From contig NZ_JABUZA010000004.1 of the NCBI RefSeq assembly GCF_014897985.1, forward strand, positions 92,637-156,636: 64,000 nucleotides of DNA, in the 5' to 3' direction. Shown piece by piece: positions 37,566 through 46,362 of this stretch. The notes beneath the pieces were generated by a model. That model was not told the DNA's origin, did not search any database, and saw only the letters and a program-made list of their open reading frames with translations. The first letter of the stretch is position 1, and every line of letters begins with the position of its first letter. This DNA comes from Halomonas colorata. Lineage in GTDB: Bacteria; Pseudomonadota; Gammaproteobacteria; Pseudomonadales; Halomonadaceae. A program made the position numbers and the translations under genes.

Positions 37566-38579
37566 ATGATGTTGAAATTGACCACGGCGGCTGTCGCCAG
37601 CCTTGTGCTGGGAAACGCAGCTTACGCCGCTACCGATTACCCCTTGACGCTTGAAAGCTGCGGCCACGAGATCACGCTGGAAAAGCCCCCTGAACGGGTC
37701 GTAAGCATCGGCCAGGCACCCAGCGAAATCCTGTATATGCTGGGCCTTGCCGATAAGCTGGAGGGCACAGCGCTGTGGATCAACCCGGTGCTGGATGAGT
37801 TTGCAGACGTTGACGCCACCGTTGAGCGTCTTTCCAACGATGCGCCCAGTTACGAGAGTGTGGTGGCCAAAAAGCCTGATCTGGTCGTCTCGGCCTATGA
37901 GTGGATGATTGGCCCGGCAGGCGTGGTTGGCACACCAGAGATGTTTGAGGATTTGGGGATCCCCAGCTGGATCATGCCCACAGACTGCATCGGCAAAAGC
38001 AATCAACAAAGCATGGATGGCGCCCGCTCGACGCTCTTCGATACCGAGTTGATTTACGAAAGCATTGACACGCTAGCCCAGCTCTTTGACGTGACCGAAC
38101 GTAGCGATCAAGTGATTGCTGAGCTAAAGGCGCGCGAAGCTGCGGCCGTAGAGAAAGCCGAAGCGCTGGATCTGCCCGATGATATCACCGGTGTTTTTTG
38201 GTACTCCTCCGCCGACATGGCCATCGATCCTTATGTAGCAGGTGTCAACAGTGTGCCCGACTGGCTGATGAACAGGCTGGGGATCACCAACGTCGTGACT
38301 GCAGAAGAAGAGTGGCCGACCGTTGGCTGGGAAACCATTGCCAGGAGCAACCCTACCTTTATTGCCGCCGCGCGCATGGACCGGCGCCGCTTCCCGGCCG
38401 ATGATATTGCCGCCAAGCGTGAGTTTCTGGCATCCGACCCCGTTACCCGCGAGACCGAAGCCGTTCAGCAGGAGCGTATTATCGCGATTGATGCGCACGC
38501 ACTGGATCCCTCGGTCAGGTCAATCTTTGCCTTGGAAGTGCTCGCTGACCAGCTTGCCGATTTTGATCTAACCCACTGA
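37566..38579 (+). CDS. Periplasmic cobalamin/iron-complex binding protein (ABC transporter, TroA-like/BtuF-FepB fold)
   Basis: Secreted binding protein of 337 residues. Signal peptide at the N-terminus (MMLKLTTAAVASLVLGNAAYA, cleavage near residue 21), then 'ITLEKPPERVVSIGQAPSEILYMLGLADKLEGTALW' and 'SYESVVAKKPDLVVSAYEW', the class III binding-protein pattern. The riboswitch argues for a corrinoid or cobalt ligand; the fold is shared with siderophore receptors. No permease or ATPase gene is next to it, so it must share a membrane complex encoded elsewhere. ATG 37566 or 37569 after GGGAG. A terminator follows at 38600. Confidence 0.87.
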   Translation: MMLKLTTAAVASLVLGNAAYAATDYPLTLESCGHEITLEKPPERVVSIGQAPSEILYMLGLADKLEGTALWINPVLDEFADVDATVERLSNDAPSYESVVAKKPDLVVSAYEWMIGPAGVVGTPEMFEDLGIPSWIMPTDCIGKSNQQSMDGARSTLFDTELIYESIDTLAQLFDVTERSDQVIAELKAREAAAVEKAEALDLPDDITGVFWYSSADMAIDPYVAGVNSVPDWLMNRLGITNVVTAEEEWPTVGWETIARSNPTFIAAARMDRRRFPADDIAAKREFLASDPVTRETEAVQQERIIAIDAHALDPSVRSIFALEVLADQLADFDLTH

Positions 38580-38599
38580 TACAGTGGCTATTCCATACT

Positions 38600-38630
38600 G
38601 CGCCCCGTCTACGGGGCGCTTTGTCTTTTA
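38600..38630 (+). terminator. Terminator between binding-protein and pseudoazurin genes
   Basis: Eight to nine bp stem GCGCCCCG/CGGGGCGC followed by TTTGTCTTTT. It partly separates the pseudoazurin gene from riboswitch control. Confidence 0.85.
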
Positions 38631-38645
38631 TAAAAGGATTTTGTG

Positions 38646-39077
38646 ATGAAGATACTGCTTCGAATCATGGTTCTGCTTGCCCTTTTCCCATTGGCTGCGC
38701 AGGCCGAGACACATATTGTCGAGATGCTCAATCGCAACGACACCGGGCCCATGCCCTACGCACCGGATTACTTGGCGATACAGCCCGGCGATACCGTTCG
38801 CTTTGTACCCTCTGCGCCAGGCCATAACGTGGCATCGATCGAGGGCATGATGCCGGAAGGCGGCGAAGCGTTCGTCAGTAATATCGGCAAAGAGGTAGAC
38901 GTCACTTTCGATGCCGAGGGCATCTGGGGCATCAAATGCTCGCCACACTACACCATGGGCATGGTTATGCTGATTCAGGTCGGCGATACCGCCGCTACGC
39001 AAGCAGACCTACCTGAATCATTGCCGCCCGCGGCCCAAACGCGCTTTCTAGAGATACTTGAGCGACATAACGGCTGA
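38646..39077 (+). CDS. Pseudoazurin (periplasmic blue copper protein)
   Basis: Type 1 copper electron carrier of 143 residues. A 20-residue signal peptide ends AQA. Copper ligands are H60 ('APGHNV'), C98 and H101 ('IKCSPH'), and M106 ('YTMGM'). Spacing is identical to the reference H40/C78/H81/M86 once the signal peptide is removed. It usually donates electrons to nitrite or nitrous oxide reductase, neither of which is in the window. The C-terminal extension 'LPESLPPAAQTRFLEIL' is usual for pseudoazurins. RBS AAGGA before ATG 38646. Confidence 0.94.
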   Translation: MKILLRIMVLLALFPLAAQAETHIVEMLNRNDTGPMPYAPDYLAIQPGDTVRFVPSAPGHNVASIEGMMPEGGEAFVSNIGKEVDVTFDAEGIWGIKCSPHYTMGMVMLIQVGDTAATQADLPESLPPAAQTRFLEILERHNG

Positions 39078-39126
39078 CCAGTGAATAGCGCCTGGTAAAG
39101 CGCGGCGACGTTGCCTCGATAGCGCG

Positions 39127-39936
39127 TTAAGAACGCAGCCAGGCGTTGATTTCTTGAAGAACAAGTTCAGGGTGCGTCATATGCAGGCAGTGACCATGGC
39201 TTGCCAGCAGGCGCAGTGTACTATCCGGCATATGGTCACGCATATAATCACCAACCTTAGGATTGGCCAGCGTATCCTGCTCACTCTGCAGAATAACAGC
39301 AGGATGTTTTACCTGAGGCAACAGGTGGCGGTAATCCGAAAAGAACGTCGCTTTAGCGAATATCTTGGCGACTACCGGGTCGGTCGAGCAGAAGCTGCTG
39401 GAAAGCTCGCCCACTAATAATTCAGAGCTTTCAGGCCCCATTACCAGGGGCGCCAGATAATTAGCCCAGCCAATATAATTTCGATCCATCAAATCGATCA
39501 GTTCTTCCAAGTCCGCATGTTCAAACCCGCCATGATAGTCAGGTGGCATGTTCAAAAAGCAGGGTGAAGGGCAAATCATGATCTGACTGGCAAAGCGTTC
39601 AGGCTGGGCAATGCTTGCTAGCAAACCAATCGTACCGCTTACCGAATGCCCGACAAAATGCACCTGTTTTAAATCCAGCGCTTCGCAGATATCGGTGACA
39701 TCCTGGGCATAGCCTTCAAGCGAGTGGTAGCGCGCCTCACTAAAGGCCGATAGCTGCGACTGGCCTGAGCCCACATAATCAAATAGCACCAACCGATAAC
39801 GGTCTTTTAATGTAGGAACTAGATAGTGCCACACCTGCTGGTCACAGCCGAACCCATGAGCAAGCATTAGTGTTTTTTCGCCAGCCCCGACAATAGTCAC
39901 ATTGTTACGTGCCATGACCTGCTCTTTAGTTAACAC
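39127..39936 (-). CDS. rsbQ: RsbQ-like alpha/beta hydrolase (KAI2/D14-type ligand sensor)
   Basis: Alpha/beta hydrolase of 269 residues, closely resembling Bacillus RsbQ along its whole length ('LAHGFGCDQQVW', 'LFDYVGSGQS', 'GYAQDVTDICEALDLK', 'ICPSPCFLNMPPDYHGGFE', 'FCSTDPVVAKIFAKATFFSDYR'). Catalytic triad: S98 in GHSVSG, D221, and H249 in 'HGHCLH'. RsbQ works with the PAS domain of the phosphatase RsbP in energy-stress sensing, and is the bacterial relative of the plant karrikin and strigolactone receptors. Here it lies 5 bp behind a PAS-GGDEF-EAL gene, with GTG 39936 eight nt after AAGGAG, so the two are co-expressed. The ligand is unknown. Confidence 0.93.
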   Translation of the reverse strand: MLTKEQVMARNNVTIVGAGEKTLMLAHGFGCDQQVWHYLVPTLKDRYRLVLFDYVGSGQSQLSAFSEARYHSLEGYAQDVTDICEALDLKQVHFVGHSVSGTIGLLASIAQPERFASQIMICPSPCFLNMPPDYHGGFEHADLEELIDLMDRNYIGWANYLAPLVMGPESSELLVGELSSSFCSTDPVVAKIFAKATFFSDYRHLLPQVKHPAVILQSEQDTLANPKVGDYMRDHMPDSTLRLLASHGHCLHMTHPELVLQEINAWLRS

Positions 39937-39941
39937 GCCGT

Positions 39942-41696
39942 TTACTCCTTCGTTTTAAATGAGTGAGTTTTATACTTCGCTTGAAACTCCGTTTGATACC
40001 ACTCATCAATCCATGCGAAAAAAGCGCGAGCGGGCATTGGCTTGGCTATGTAGTAACCCTGACCACATTCACAGCCAAGTTCCATCAGCAGTTGGCTATG
40101 CTCTAGTGTCTCAACCCCTTCTGCGACCAGACCACACTCGAATGCGCGAGCAAAGCCGATGACGCCCTTCAAAATGGCTAAATCACTGCTACTGGTCAGC
40201 ATATTTTTGACAAAACTACGGTCAATTTTGAGGGTATCTACCGATAGATCCCGGAGATGGCTCAACGAGGAGTAACCGGTTCCGAAGTCATCCAGAGAGA
40301 TACGAATTCCCATTAACCGGCAGGCATTGAGCACTGAATAAACATGGCTCACATCTTCAATGGTACTGGTTTCAAGTACTTCAATCTCAAACCGCTGTTT
40401 AGGCAGGCGGGGGAAGTCCGAAAGAATGACGCTTAAATCGCGCAGAAATTGCGGGTGCTGTAAGTGGTAACCATCAATGTTGACGCTGATCTGCAGGTCC
40501 AGCCCCTTCTGTAGCCATATTTGTAGCTGGCAGAGCGCTTTCGTAATCACCCACCGGCCTAGCGCCAAACCGGTAGCGGTATTGCTAAGTACAGGCAGGA
40601 AAGTATCCGGCCCTTTCAGGCCTTCTACCGGATGATTCCAGCGTATTAATGCTTCAACGCCAAACACCTCACCTGTGCGCATATTGATTTTAGGCTGGTA
40701 ATAAAGCTCAAACTGATCGGCCTCCATAGCGCTGCTAATCGCAAGCAGCTCTGAATACTTCTCCTTTTGAACGACTTCATTATCGATATTAAAAAGGCAA
40801 ACCTGACTCTTTCCGGCAAGTTTTGCTTGATACATTGCCTGATCAGCCTGGCGAATCAGCTGGTCCGGCTGTACTTCTTTCGCCTGCGGATAAAGCGTAA
40901 CGCCAATACTGGCAGAGAGCTTTAAGTGCATTGAGCCGATGCTGATGGTCTCTGAAAGTTTGCTGATAAGCCGCGTTAGCGACTCTTCTACCAAACCTGC
41001 GCTAAAGCGGCCATTTAAAAAAATAACGAACTCATCGCCTCCAAAACGGGCAATTAAATCATCACTTCTAAGATTATTGGCCAGCCGCTCGGCTACGAAC
41101 TGAAGGACCTTATCACCTACATGATGCCCATAGCGGTCGTTAATTTCCTTAAATCCGTCAAGATCAACAAATGCCAAAGCGAATGCCATAACGCTACGCT
41201 TTCGATCTAACATTTTGTGGTCAAGGTATTTAGTCAAGGCCGCCCGATTAGGTAGCCCGGTTAACGGATCCGTGTCGGATAATGTACGCAGTACGGATAC
41301 TTTCTGCTCAAGCAGTTTTTTGGTTTCCGTTAGCTCTTCAAATAATTGATCTGAACGGCTGGCACTACTGATACTCCAATAAACATTTCCATCAGAACTG
41401 CCATCAAAAAAAGCACTTACCGACACTGGCACCTTGCCTTTTGAGGGTGTCACCAGCGTTAGACGGATTTCATCACAGCAGGTTTCCTGAAGCAGCAAGG
41501 GAACAATGTATGCTTCATAAATAATCTGTGACGCTTGGCTTAACAAGGTAAACAGGTCAGCGCCCACTAGCCCGCTGACTGAATAACCGTAATACTTTTC
41601 AATATAGCGATTGCTGTACAGAATACGCCGCTTATTGTCGGTAACCATGCATCCCACGGGGAAATCATCAAGCGAAAATAGGGTAGATGTGGACAT
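39942..41696 (-). CDS. PAS-GGDEF-EAL cyclic-di-GMP protein with RsbP-like PAS domain
   Basis: Cytoplasmic protein of 584 residues. PAS domain (about 8-112), a coiled-coil linker (115-140), GGDEF domain (about 140-305) and EAL domain (about 315-565). The diguanylate cyclase motif GGDEF (219-223) is intact and preceded by a proper inhibitory I-site R210-S-D-D213. The phosphodiesterase motifs are intact as well: EAL (348-350), 'DDFGTGYSS', 'KIDRSFV' and 'EGVET'. No membrane helix is seen. The PAS segment 'IIYEAYIVPLLLQETCCDEIRLTLVTPSKGKVPVSVSAFF' resembles the RsbP PAS that RsbQ acts on. It is the first gene of a two-gene operon with rsbQ. Confidence 0.93.
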   Translation of the reverse strand: MSTSTLFSLDDFPVGCMVTDNKRRILYSNRYIEKYYGYSVSGLVGADLFTLLSQASQIIYEAYIVPLLLQETCCDEIRLTLVTPSKGKVPVSVSAFFDGSSDGNVYWSISSASRSDQLFEELTETKKLLEQKVSVLRTLSDTDPLTGLPNRAALTKYLDHKMLDRKRSVMAFALAFVDLDGFKEINDRYGHHVGDKVLQFVAERLANNLRSDDLIARFGGDEFVIFLNGRFSAGLVEESLTRLISKLSETISIGSMHLKLSASIGVTLYPQAKEVQPDQLIRQADQAMYQAKLAGKSQVCLFNIDNEVVQKEKYSELLAISSAMEADQFELYYQPKINMRTGEVFGVEALIRWNHPVEGLKGPDTFLPVLSNTATGLALGRWVITKALCQLQIWLQKGLDLQISVNIDGYHLQHPQFLRDLSVILSDFPRLPKQRFEIEVLETSTIEDVSHVYSVLNACRLMGIRISLDDFGTGYSSLSHLRDLSVDTLKIDRSFVKNMLTSSSDLAILKGVIGFARAFECGLVAEGVETLEHSQLLMELGCECGQGYYIAKPMPARAFFAWIDEWYQTEFQAKYKTHSFKTKE

Positions 41697-41999
41697 GACT
41701 TACCTTGAATAATGACAAAATGACTCACCCTCAACGGTTTTTACACCCTCATATGTTCTCTGATAATCACCTAGGTTTCTATTTTTATAACGTAACGGAT
41801 TGATACCACTAAACGTAAAATAACAAACCTAAAATACTATTCGTGTGAAATTAACATACTCAACAGGGCCTAGAATCTAAGGTTTCTTCTTACTGTTGCT
41901 CAAAAAGCAACAAACTCAACATACAAGCCTCTCCTTTAAGCCCATCAAGTCACTTAGCTTTAGGGCACATAATGACATCAATAACGGCAAGGACAGGCA
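41697..41999. other. AT-rich divergent promoter region
   Basis: 303 bp between the PAS-GGDEF-EAL gene and the M20 gene. AT-rich with several TTTTATAA-like stretches (41780-41840), suitable for promoters of both sides. No RNA or further gene supported; a short open frame at 41896-42135 overlaps the M20 start and is not credible. Confidence 0.55.
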
Positions 42000-43154
42000 A
42001 TGTTTACCGAAAAGCAAGTACAAGATGCGATCACCCTGCGTCACACCCTCCATCAGCACCCTGAGCTTAAATATCAAGAAGCTCAAACCGCAAAGCTCGC
42101 CGCAGAGCGGTTACGTGCGCTTGGCTATAAGGTAACAGAGGGTATTGCGACCACAGGTATTCTGGCGGAGCTGGATACCGGCCGCGAAGGCTCGGTGATC
42201 GCGTTTCGTGCCGATATGGATGCCCTGCCCATTCACGAAGCCAATACGTTTGGCCACCGTTCACAGCATGAAGGCCTTATGCACGCCTGCGGACACGACG
42301 GACATACTGCCACGCTGCTGCTCGCCGCCGAAGCCATCATGGAAAAGCGGGATGAGCTATGCGGGCACCTCAAGCTGATTTTTCAGCCGGCGGAGGAAGG
42401 CGGCAACGGTGCGGATGCGATGGTTAAGGCGGGTGTGCTTGAAAACCCCCGGGTGGAGGCCATGTTTGGCTACCACAACCGCCCCGGCTTTCCTGAAGGC
42501 CAGCTCTTCGTGAAACCCGGTCCGGCCATGGGTGGCAATGACACGTTCAAGGTGACCATCAATGGTGTCTCCGGCCATGCGGCCATGCCCCATCTGGCCA
42601 TTGACCCTATTTATGTAGGAGCCTCGCTTGTTCAACAACTACAAGGCTTGGTGGCCCGCCACAAATCGCCCCTTGAATCCGGCGTGATTACCGTAGCTTC
42701 CTTTCATGCAGGCGATGCCGCCAACGTCATTCCCGGAAGCGCTGAGCTGATGGTTAACATCAGAAGCGACCGCCCCTCCTCCCGCGAGGCGCTGGCCGGC
42801 AAGCTTGAACAGGTAATAAAAGGCGTGTGCGATGCCCATGGTGCCCGCTTCAAGCTTGAGCACATTCATCAGATCCCACCGCTGGCCAATGACCCCGAAT
42901 GGTCCGAGCGCGTGCTGGAACTCGCTTCCGAGTACGCGGTGAGCAACGATATTCAGAAGCTGGATTACATGCCCACCATGGGAGCCGAGGATTTTGCGTT
43001 CTACCTACAAGAAGTGCCCGGCTGCTTCTTCTTCGTCGGTAACGGTGACAGCGCTTATCTTCACAACGAACACTACGACTTTAACGACAACATATTGCCG
43101 GTGGCCGGCGGCATGTTTGTGGCTTTAGCAAAAGGGCTGCTATCACGCAGCTAA
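42000..43154 (+). CDS. M20 family amidohydrolase (N-acyl amino acid or aminobenzoyl-glutamate hydrolase)
   Basis: Dizinc peptidase-like hydrolase of 384 residues. Metal-binding 'MHACGHDGH' lies at about residues 93-101, and the catalytic glutamate pair follows in 'FQPAEEGGNGA'. The dimerisation domain occupies about 180-290 ('TFKVTINGVSGHAAMPHLAIDPI'). It belongs to the hippurate/IAA-amino-acid hydrolase group (M20D). The AbgT carrier 44 bp downstream suggests N-acylated glutamate or dipeptide-like amides as substrates. RBS AAGGA before ATG 42000. In E. coli AbgA and AbgB are two chains; here only one hydrolase gene is present. Confidence 0.9.
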   Translation: MFTEKQVQDAITLRHTLHQHPELKYQEAQTAKLAAERLRALGYKVTEGIATTGILAELDTGREGSVIAFRADMDALPIHEANTFGHRSQHEGLMHACGHDGHTATLLLAAEAIMEKRDELCGHLKLIFQPAEEGGNGADAMVKAGVLENPRVEAMFGYHNRPGFPEGQLFVKPGPAMGGNDTFKVTINGVSGHAAMPHLAIDPIYVGASLVQQLQGLVARHKSPLESGVITVASFHAGDAANVIPGSAELMVNIRSDRPSSREALAGKLEQVIKGVCDAHGARFKLEHIHQIPPLANDPEWSERVLELASEYAVSNDIQKLDYMPTMGAEDFAFYLQEVPGCFFFVGNGDSAYLHNEHYDFNDNILPVAGGMFVALAKGLLSRS

Positions 43155-43198
43155 CAACCTTTTACAACCAATAGCTTCTAAAAATAAGGGTTAACACT

Positions 43199-44704
43199 AT
43201 GCAGTCCGTACTCGCTTCTATTGAACGCGTGGGTAACAAACTCCCTCATCCGTTCATTCTGTTTACCATTCTCGCCGTGGTGGTCGTGGTTATTTCCGCT
43301 CTGCTTGCCGCCTTTGGCGTCTCGGCGGTCAATCCGCAAACCGGCGATACTGTCTACGTTCAAAGCCTGCTTTCCGGCGATGGCGTGGAGTTCATGCTGA
43401 CCAGCGTAGTCAGTAACTTCGTCAATTTCCCGCCGCTTGGGCTTATTTTGGTGGTGATGTTCGGCATCGGTCTGGCTGATAAGGTCGGCCTGATGTCCAC
43501 ATTGATGCAGGTTAGCGTGGCCAAGGCACCACCGTCACTTTTGACCTTCTGTGTTTTCATGGCAGGTATTTGCGGCAGCATCGCTTCCGATGCCAACTAC
43601 TTGATCCTGATTCCGCTAGCCGCCATGGTCTATCACTCGGTGGGCCGCCATCCGATTGCTGGTGCCGCCGCCGCCTACGCCGCCGCCGGGGCGGGTTTTG
43701 ATGCCAGCCTGTTTATTACCGTTGGGGACGCGCTATTTGCCGGTATCACTACCGAAGCGGCGCGCTTGGTTGATCCCGACGCCTATGTTTCTCCGGTGGA
43801 TAACTACTATTTTGTAGCCTGCTCGGTGTTCGTGCTTGCCATTGCAGGTACGCTGATTATCGATAAGGTGGTTGAACCGCGGCTCACACGCACGCTGCCG
43901 ATGAGTAAGGACTTCAAGACAGATATCATCAAGCCGGAGTTAACGCCTGCAGAAAAGCGAGGGCTTAAGCGGGTCGGCTTTGCTACCTTGATCTATCTAG
44001 CGTTGATCCTGATTGCCGTTCTTCCCGAAGCATCACCGCTACGTAACGAAGAGGGAGGGTTGATCCCATCACCTTTCCTACGCTCGCTGGTGCCACTCAT
44101 GTTTGGCTATTTCGTGACCATCGGCCTGGTTTATGGCATCACTACCGGTAAGATCAAAACCAGCCGCGATGTGCCTCAACGCATGGCAGAGTCGGCAAGC
44201 GATTTAGCACCTACTCTGGTATTGTTCTTCGCGATTGCGCAGTTTATCGCCTACTTCCGCTGGTCAGAGCTTGGCCAGTACATCGCCATAGAAGGTTCGA
44301 ACATTCTGCAGAGCACCGGCTTTACCGGCCTGCCGTTGGTGGGCGCGTTTATTGCCATGAGTGCTGTGCTTAACGTGTTCATGACCAGCGGCTCAGCCCA
44401 GTGGGCGCTGATGGCTCCAGTATTTGTGCCCATGCTCATGATGATCGACTTTGACCCCGCCTTTGTACTCGCCATGTTCCGTATAGGTGACTCCAGCACC
44501 AATATCATTTCACCTATGAGTCCGTACTTCTCGGTCGCACTGGTGTATATGCAGCGTTACAAGCCGGATATGGGGTTAGGCACGCTGATAGCCACCATGC
44601 TTCCACTCGCGGTTACCTTTCTGCTCGCCTGGTCCACCTTTTTGATGTTCTGGCTGGCCATGGGCTGGCCGATTGGGCCTGGCGTTTACATGATGGCGAA
44701 CTGA
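43199..44704 (+). CDS. abgT: AbgT family transporter
   Basis: Inner-membrane carrier of 501 residues with about 11-13 helices. Family landmarks: 'ERVGNKLPHPFILFTILAVVVVV', 'GAAAAYAAAGAGFDASLFITVGDALFAGITTEAARLV', 'QFIAYFRWSELGQYIAIEG' and 'RIGDSSTNIISPMSPYF'. E. coli AbgT imports p-aminobenzoyl-glutamate, while other members export sulfonamides. Operon with the upstream M20 hydrolase implies import and cleavage of an N-acyl amino acid. Its stop touches the stop of the convergent LysR gene with no gap. Confidence 0.93.
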   Translation: MQSVLASIERVGNKLPHPFILFTILAVVVVVISALLAAFGVSAVNPQTGDTVYVQSLLSGDGVEFMLTSVVSNFVNFPPLGLILVVMFGIGLADKVGLMSTLMQVSVAKAPPSLLTFCVFMAGICGSIASDANYLILIPLAAMVYHSVGRHPIAGAAAAYAAAGAGFDASLFITVGDALFAGITTEAARLVDPDAYVSPVDNYYFVACSVFVLAIAGTLIIDKVVEPRLTRTLPMSKDFKTDIIKPELTPAEKRGLKRVGFATLIYLALILIAVLPEASPLRNEEGGLIPSPFLRSLVPLMFGYFVTIGLVYGITTGKIKTSRDVPQRMAESASDLAPTLVLFFAIAQFIAYFRWSELGQYIAIEGSNILQSTGFTGLPLVGAFIAMSAVLNVFMTSGSAQWALMAPVFVPMLMMIDFDPAFVLAMFRIGDSSTNIISPMSPYFSVALVYMQRYKPDMGLGTLIATMLPLAVTFLLAWSTFLMFWLAMGWPIGPGVYMMAN

Positions 44705-45601
44705 TTACTGCATCGTCAGCATCAACTTCCACAGATAGTCGGCAGCGGGCGAAAGCCTTCTGCCGGCTCTTCTTACCAAGTTGCCCTGACTGCTGGCTGC
44801 CAGTGGATGCGCTACGGGAATCGCCATAAGCTGTCCTGCTTGTATCTCGTTACTTGCAGCGGCTGCGGTCATGAACGATACGCCGATACCGGCACTCGCC
44901 ATACGCCGTGAAACAGAATGCAGGTTGCAGCGATAGGCGGGCGTGGCGGGTTGCCCGGCGGCGCTAAATAACGCATTTACAAACTGCTGCGACCCCGATA
45001 CATCGGGCAGAAAAATCAGTTTGTGCTGCAAAAGCTCTGCTACCGTAACACTCTCCTGCCGGGCCAGCAGATGAAAAGGGGCCACCAAGGCGCATAGCGG
45101 GCCGCGCTCAAAAGAGTGCACCACCAGCCGCGGGTCCGAAATTGGTCCATAGGTAATCGCGATATCCACCTCGTCGTTGGCTACCATCTCGTGAGGCTCA
45201 CGGGGGTAGTAGATACCCGTCTTGATCTCGATCAGCACGTCAGGGTAGTGCTCGGAGACACGCTTCATCACATAGTTGATAAAACTATCCACAAACCCGT
45301 CGCCCACTGATACCACGACCTTGCCCGCCTGCAGATTGCGCAGCCGGGAAAGCGTATCCCCAAGCTCCGAGTTGAGCCGCCGCTGGGCAAGAAAGCTATC
45401 TACTACCAGTAAGCCCGCCTCGGTTAACATCATATGGCGCCCCTGGCGCTCTAAAAGTGCCATCCCCAGCTCTCGCTCAAGACTGCGCACCTGCCGACTC
45501 ACCACGGAAGGGTTAATATGCAAATGCTCAGCCGCCGCGCGAATACCGCCGCAGCTGCTTACTTCCAGCAAATAGAAAGCACGTTTATCGAGTATATTCA
45601 T
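44705..45601 (-). CDS. LysR family regulator (AbgR-like position)
   Basis: LysR regulator of 298 residues. 'ILDKRAFYLLEVSSCGGIRAAAEHLHINPSVVSRQVRSLERELGMALLERQGRHMMLTEAG' is the DNA-binding domain, and an effector domain follows. It converges exactly on abgT and probably controls the M20-abgT operon. I choose ATG 45601, where the family starts; the frame is open to 45646. Confidence 0.88.
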   Translation of the reverse strand: MNILDKRAFYLLEVSSCGGIRAAAEHLHINPSVVSRQVRSLERELGMALLERQGRHMMLTEAGLLVVDSFLAQRRLNSELGDTLSRLRNLQAGKVVVSVGDGFVDSFINYVMKRVSEHYPDVLIEIKTGIYYPREPHEMVANDEVDIAITYGPISDPRLVVHSFERGPLCALVAPFHLLARQESVTVAELLQHKLIFLPDVSGSQQFVNALFSAAGQPATPAYRCNLHSVSRRMASAGIGVSFMTAAAASNEIQAGQLMAIPVAHPLAASSQGNLVRRAGRRLSPAADYLWKLMLTMQ

Positions 45602-45831
45602 GGATGGCTCGTAATAGGCTGGAGATACATAAAGCATGCTAACCAACTAGCGCATGCCATTGTATTGCGCTGAATCCGCCAGAGCGAGACCAGCGATGTT
45701 AGTACACGACAAAGGAATTTATTACTTGCCCTTTTCCCTTTTTAGCGCACCCGACGTGCTGTGCTGTAAAACCTTACATTCACCTGACCATGCTGGCATG
45801 CTTTAACGCCTTCCAAGGAGCCTTACCGCAT

Positions 45832-46308
45832 ATGACCAGTGTCGCCATCTTTGTTGATACCCAAAACGTCTACTACACCACGCGGGACGCATATCGAAAA
45901 AACTTTGATTACAACACGTTTTGGGCGCAAGCCACCGCTAACCGAGAGGTAACGGGCGCGTTTTGCTATGCCATCGATAAAGGCGACCAGAAACAGCGTG
46001 AGTTTCAGAACATACTTAGAGCGATCGGTTTTGAGGTGAAGCTCAAACCGTTCATTCAACGCTCTGACGGTTCCGCCAAGGGTGACTGGGACGTCGGTAT
46101 CACTCTCGATGCTATCGAGTACGCGGAAAAGGCCGATGTTATCGTTCTGGTCTCGGGCGATGGCGACTTTGACCTACTCGCCCATAAAATCCGCACCGTA
46201 CATGGCAAGAAAGTGGAAGTGTATGGCGTTCCCCAGCTGACCGCCGCTTCGCTTATTAATGCGGCGAGCGAGTTCATCCCTATCAAGCGCGACCTGCTGC
46301 TTGGCTAA
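45832..46308 (+). CDS. NYN domain protein (LabA/DUF88-like, PIN-fold nuclease)
   Basis: 158 residues, a single NYN domain. Acidic active-site residues are visible in order: D in 'AIFVDTQNVYY', D in 'KGDWDVGITLDAIE', and DGD in 'VLVSGDGDFDLLAHKIR'. NYN proteins of this type are predicted RNA-processing nucleases. AAGGAG lies 11 nt before ATG 45832. Divergent from the LysR gene and monocistronic. Target RNA unknown. Confidence 0.88.
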   Translation: MTSVAIFVDTQNVYYTTRDAYRKNFDYNTFWAQATANREVTGAFCYAIDKGDQKQREFQNILRAIGFEVKLKPFIQRSDGSAKGDWDVGITLDAIEYAEKADVIVLVSGDGDFDLLAHKIRTVHGKKVEVYGVPQLTAASLINAASEFIPIKRDLLLG

Positions 46309-46362
46309 CGGGCTTCAAGTGCATAAACGCCGTGTTTAACCGTCTTGCCTGCGAATCACGCA

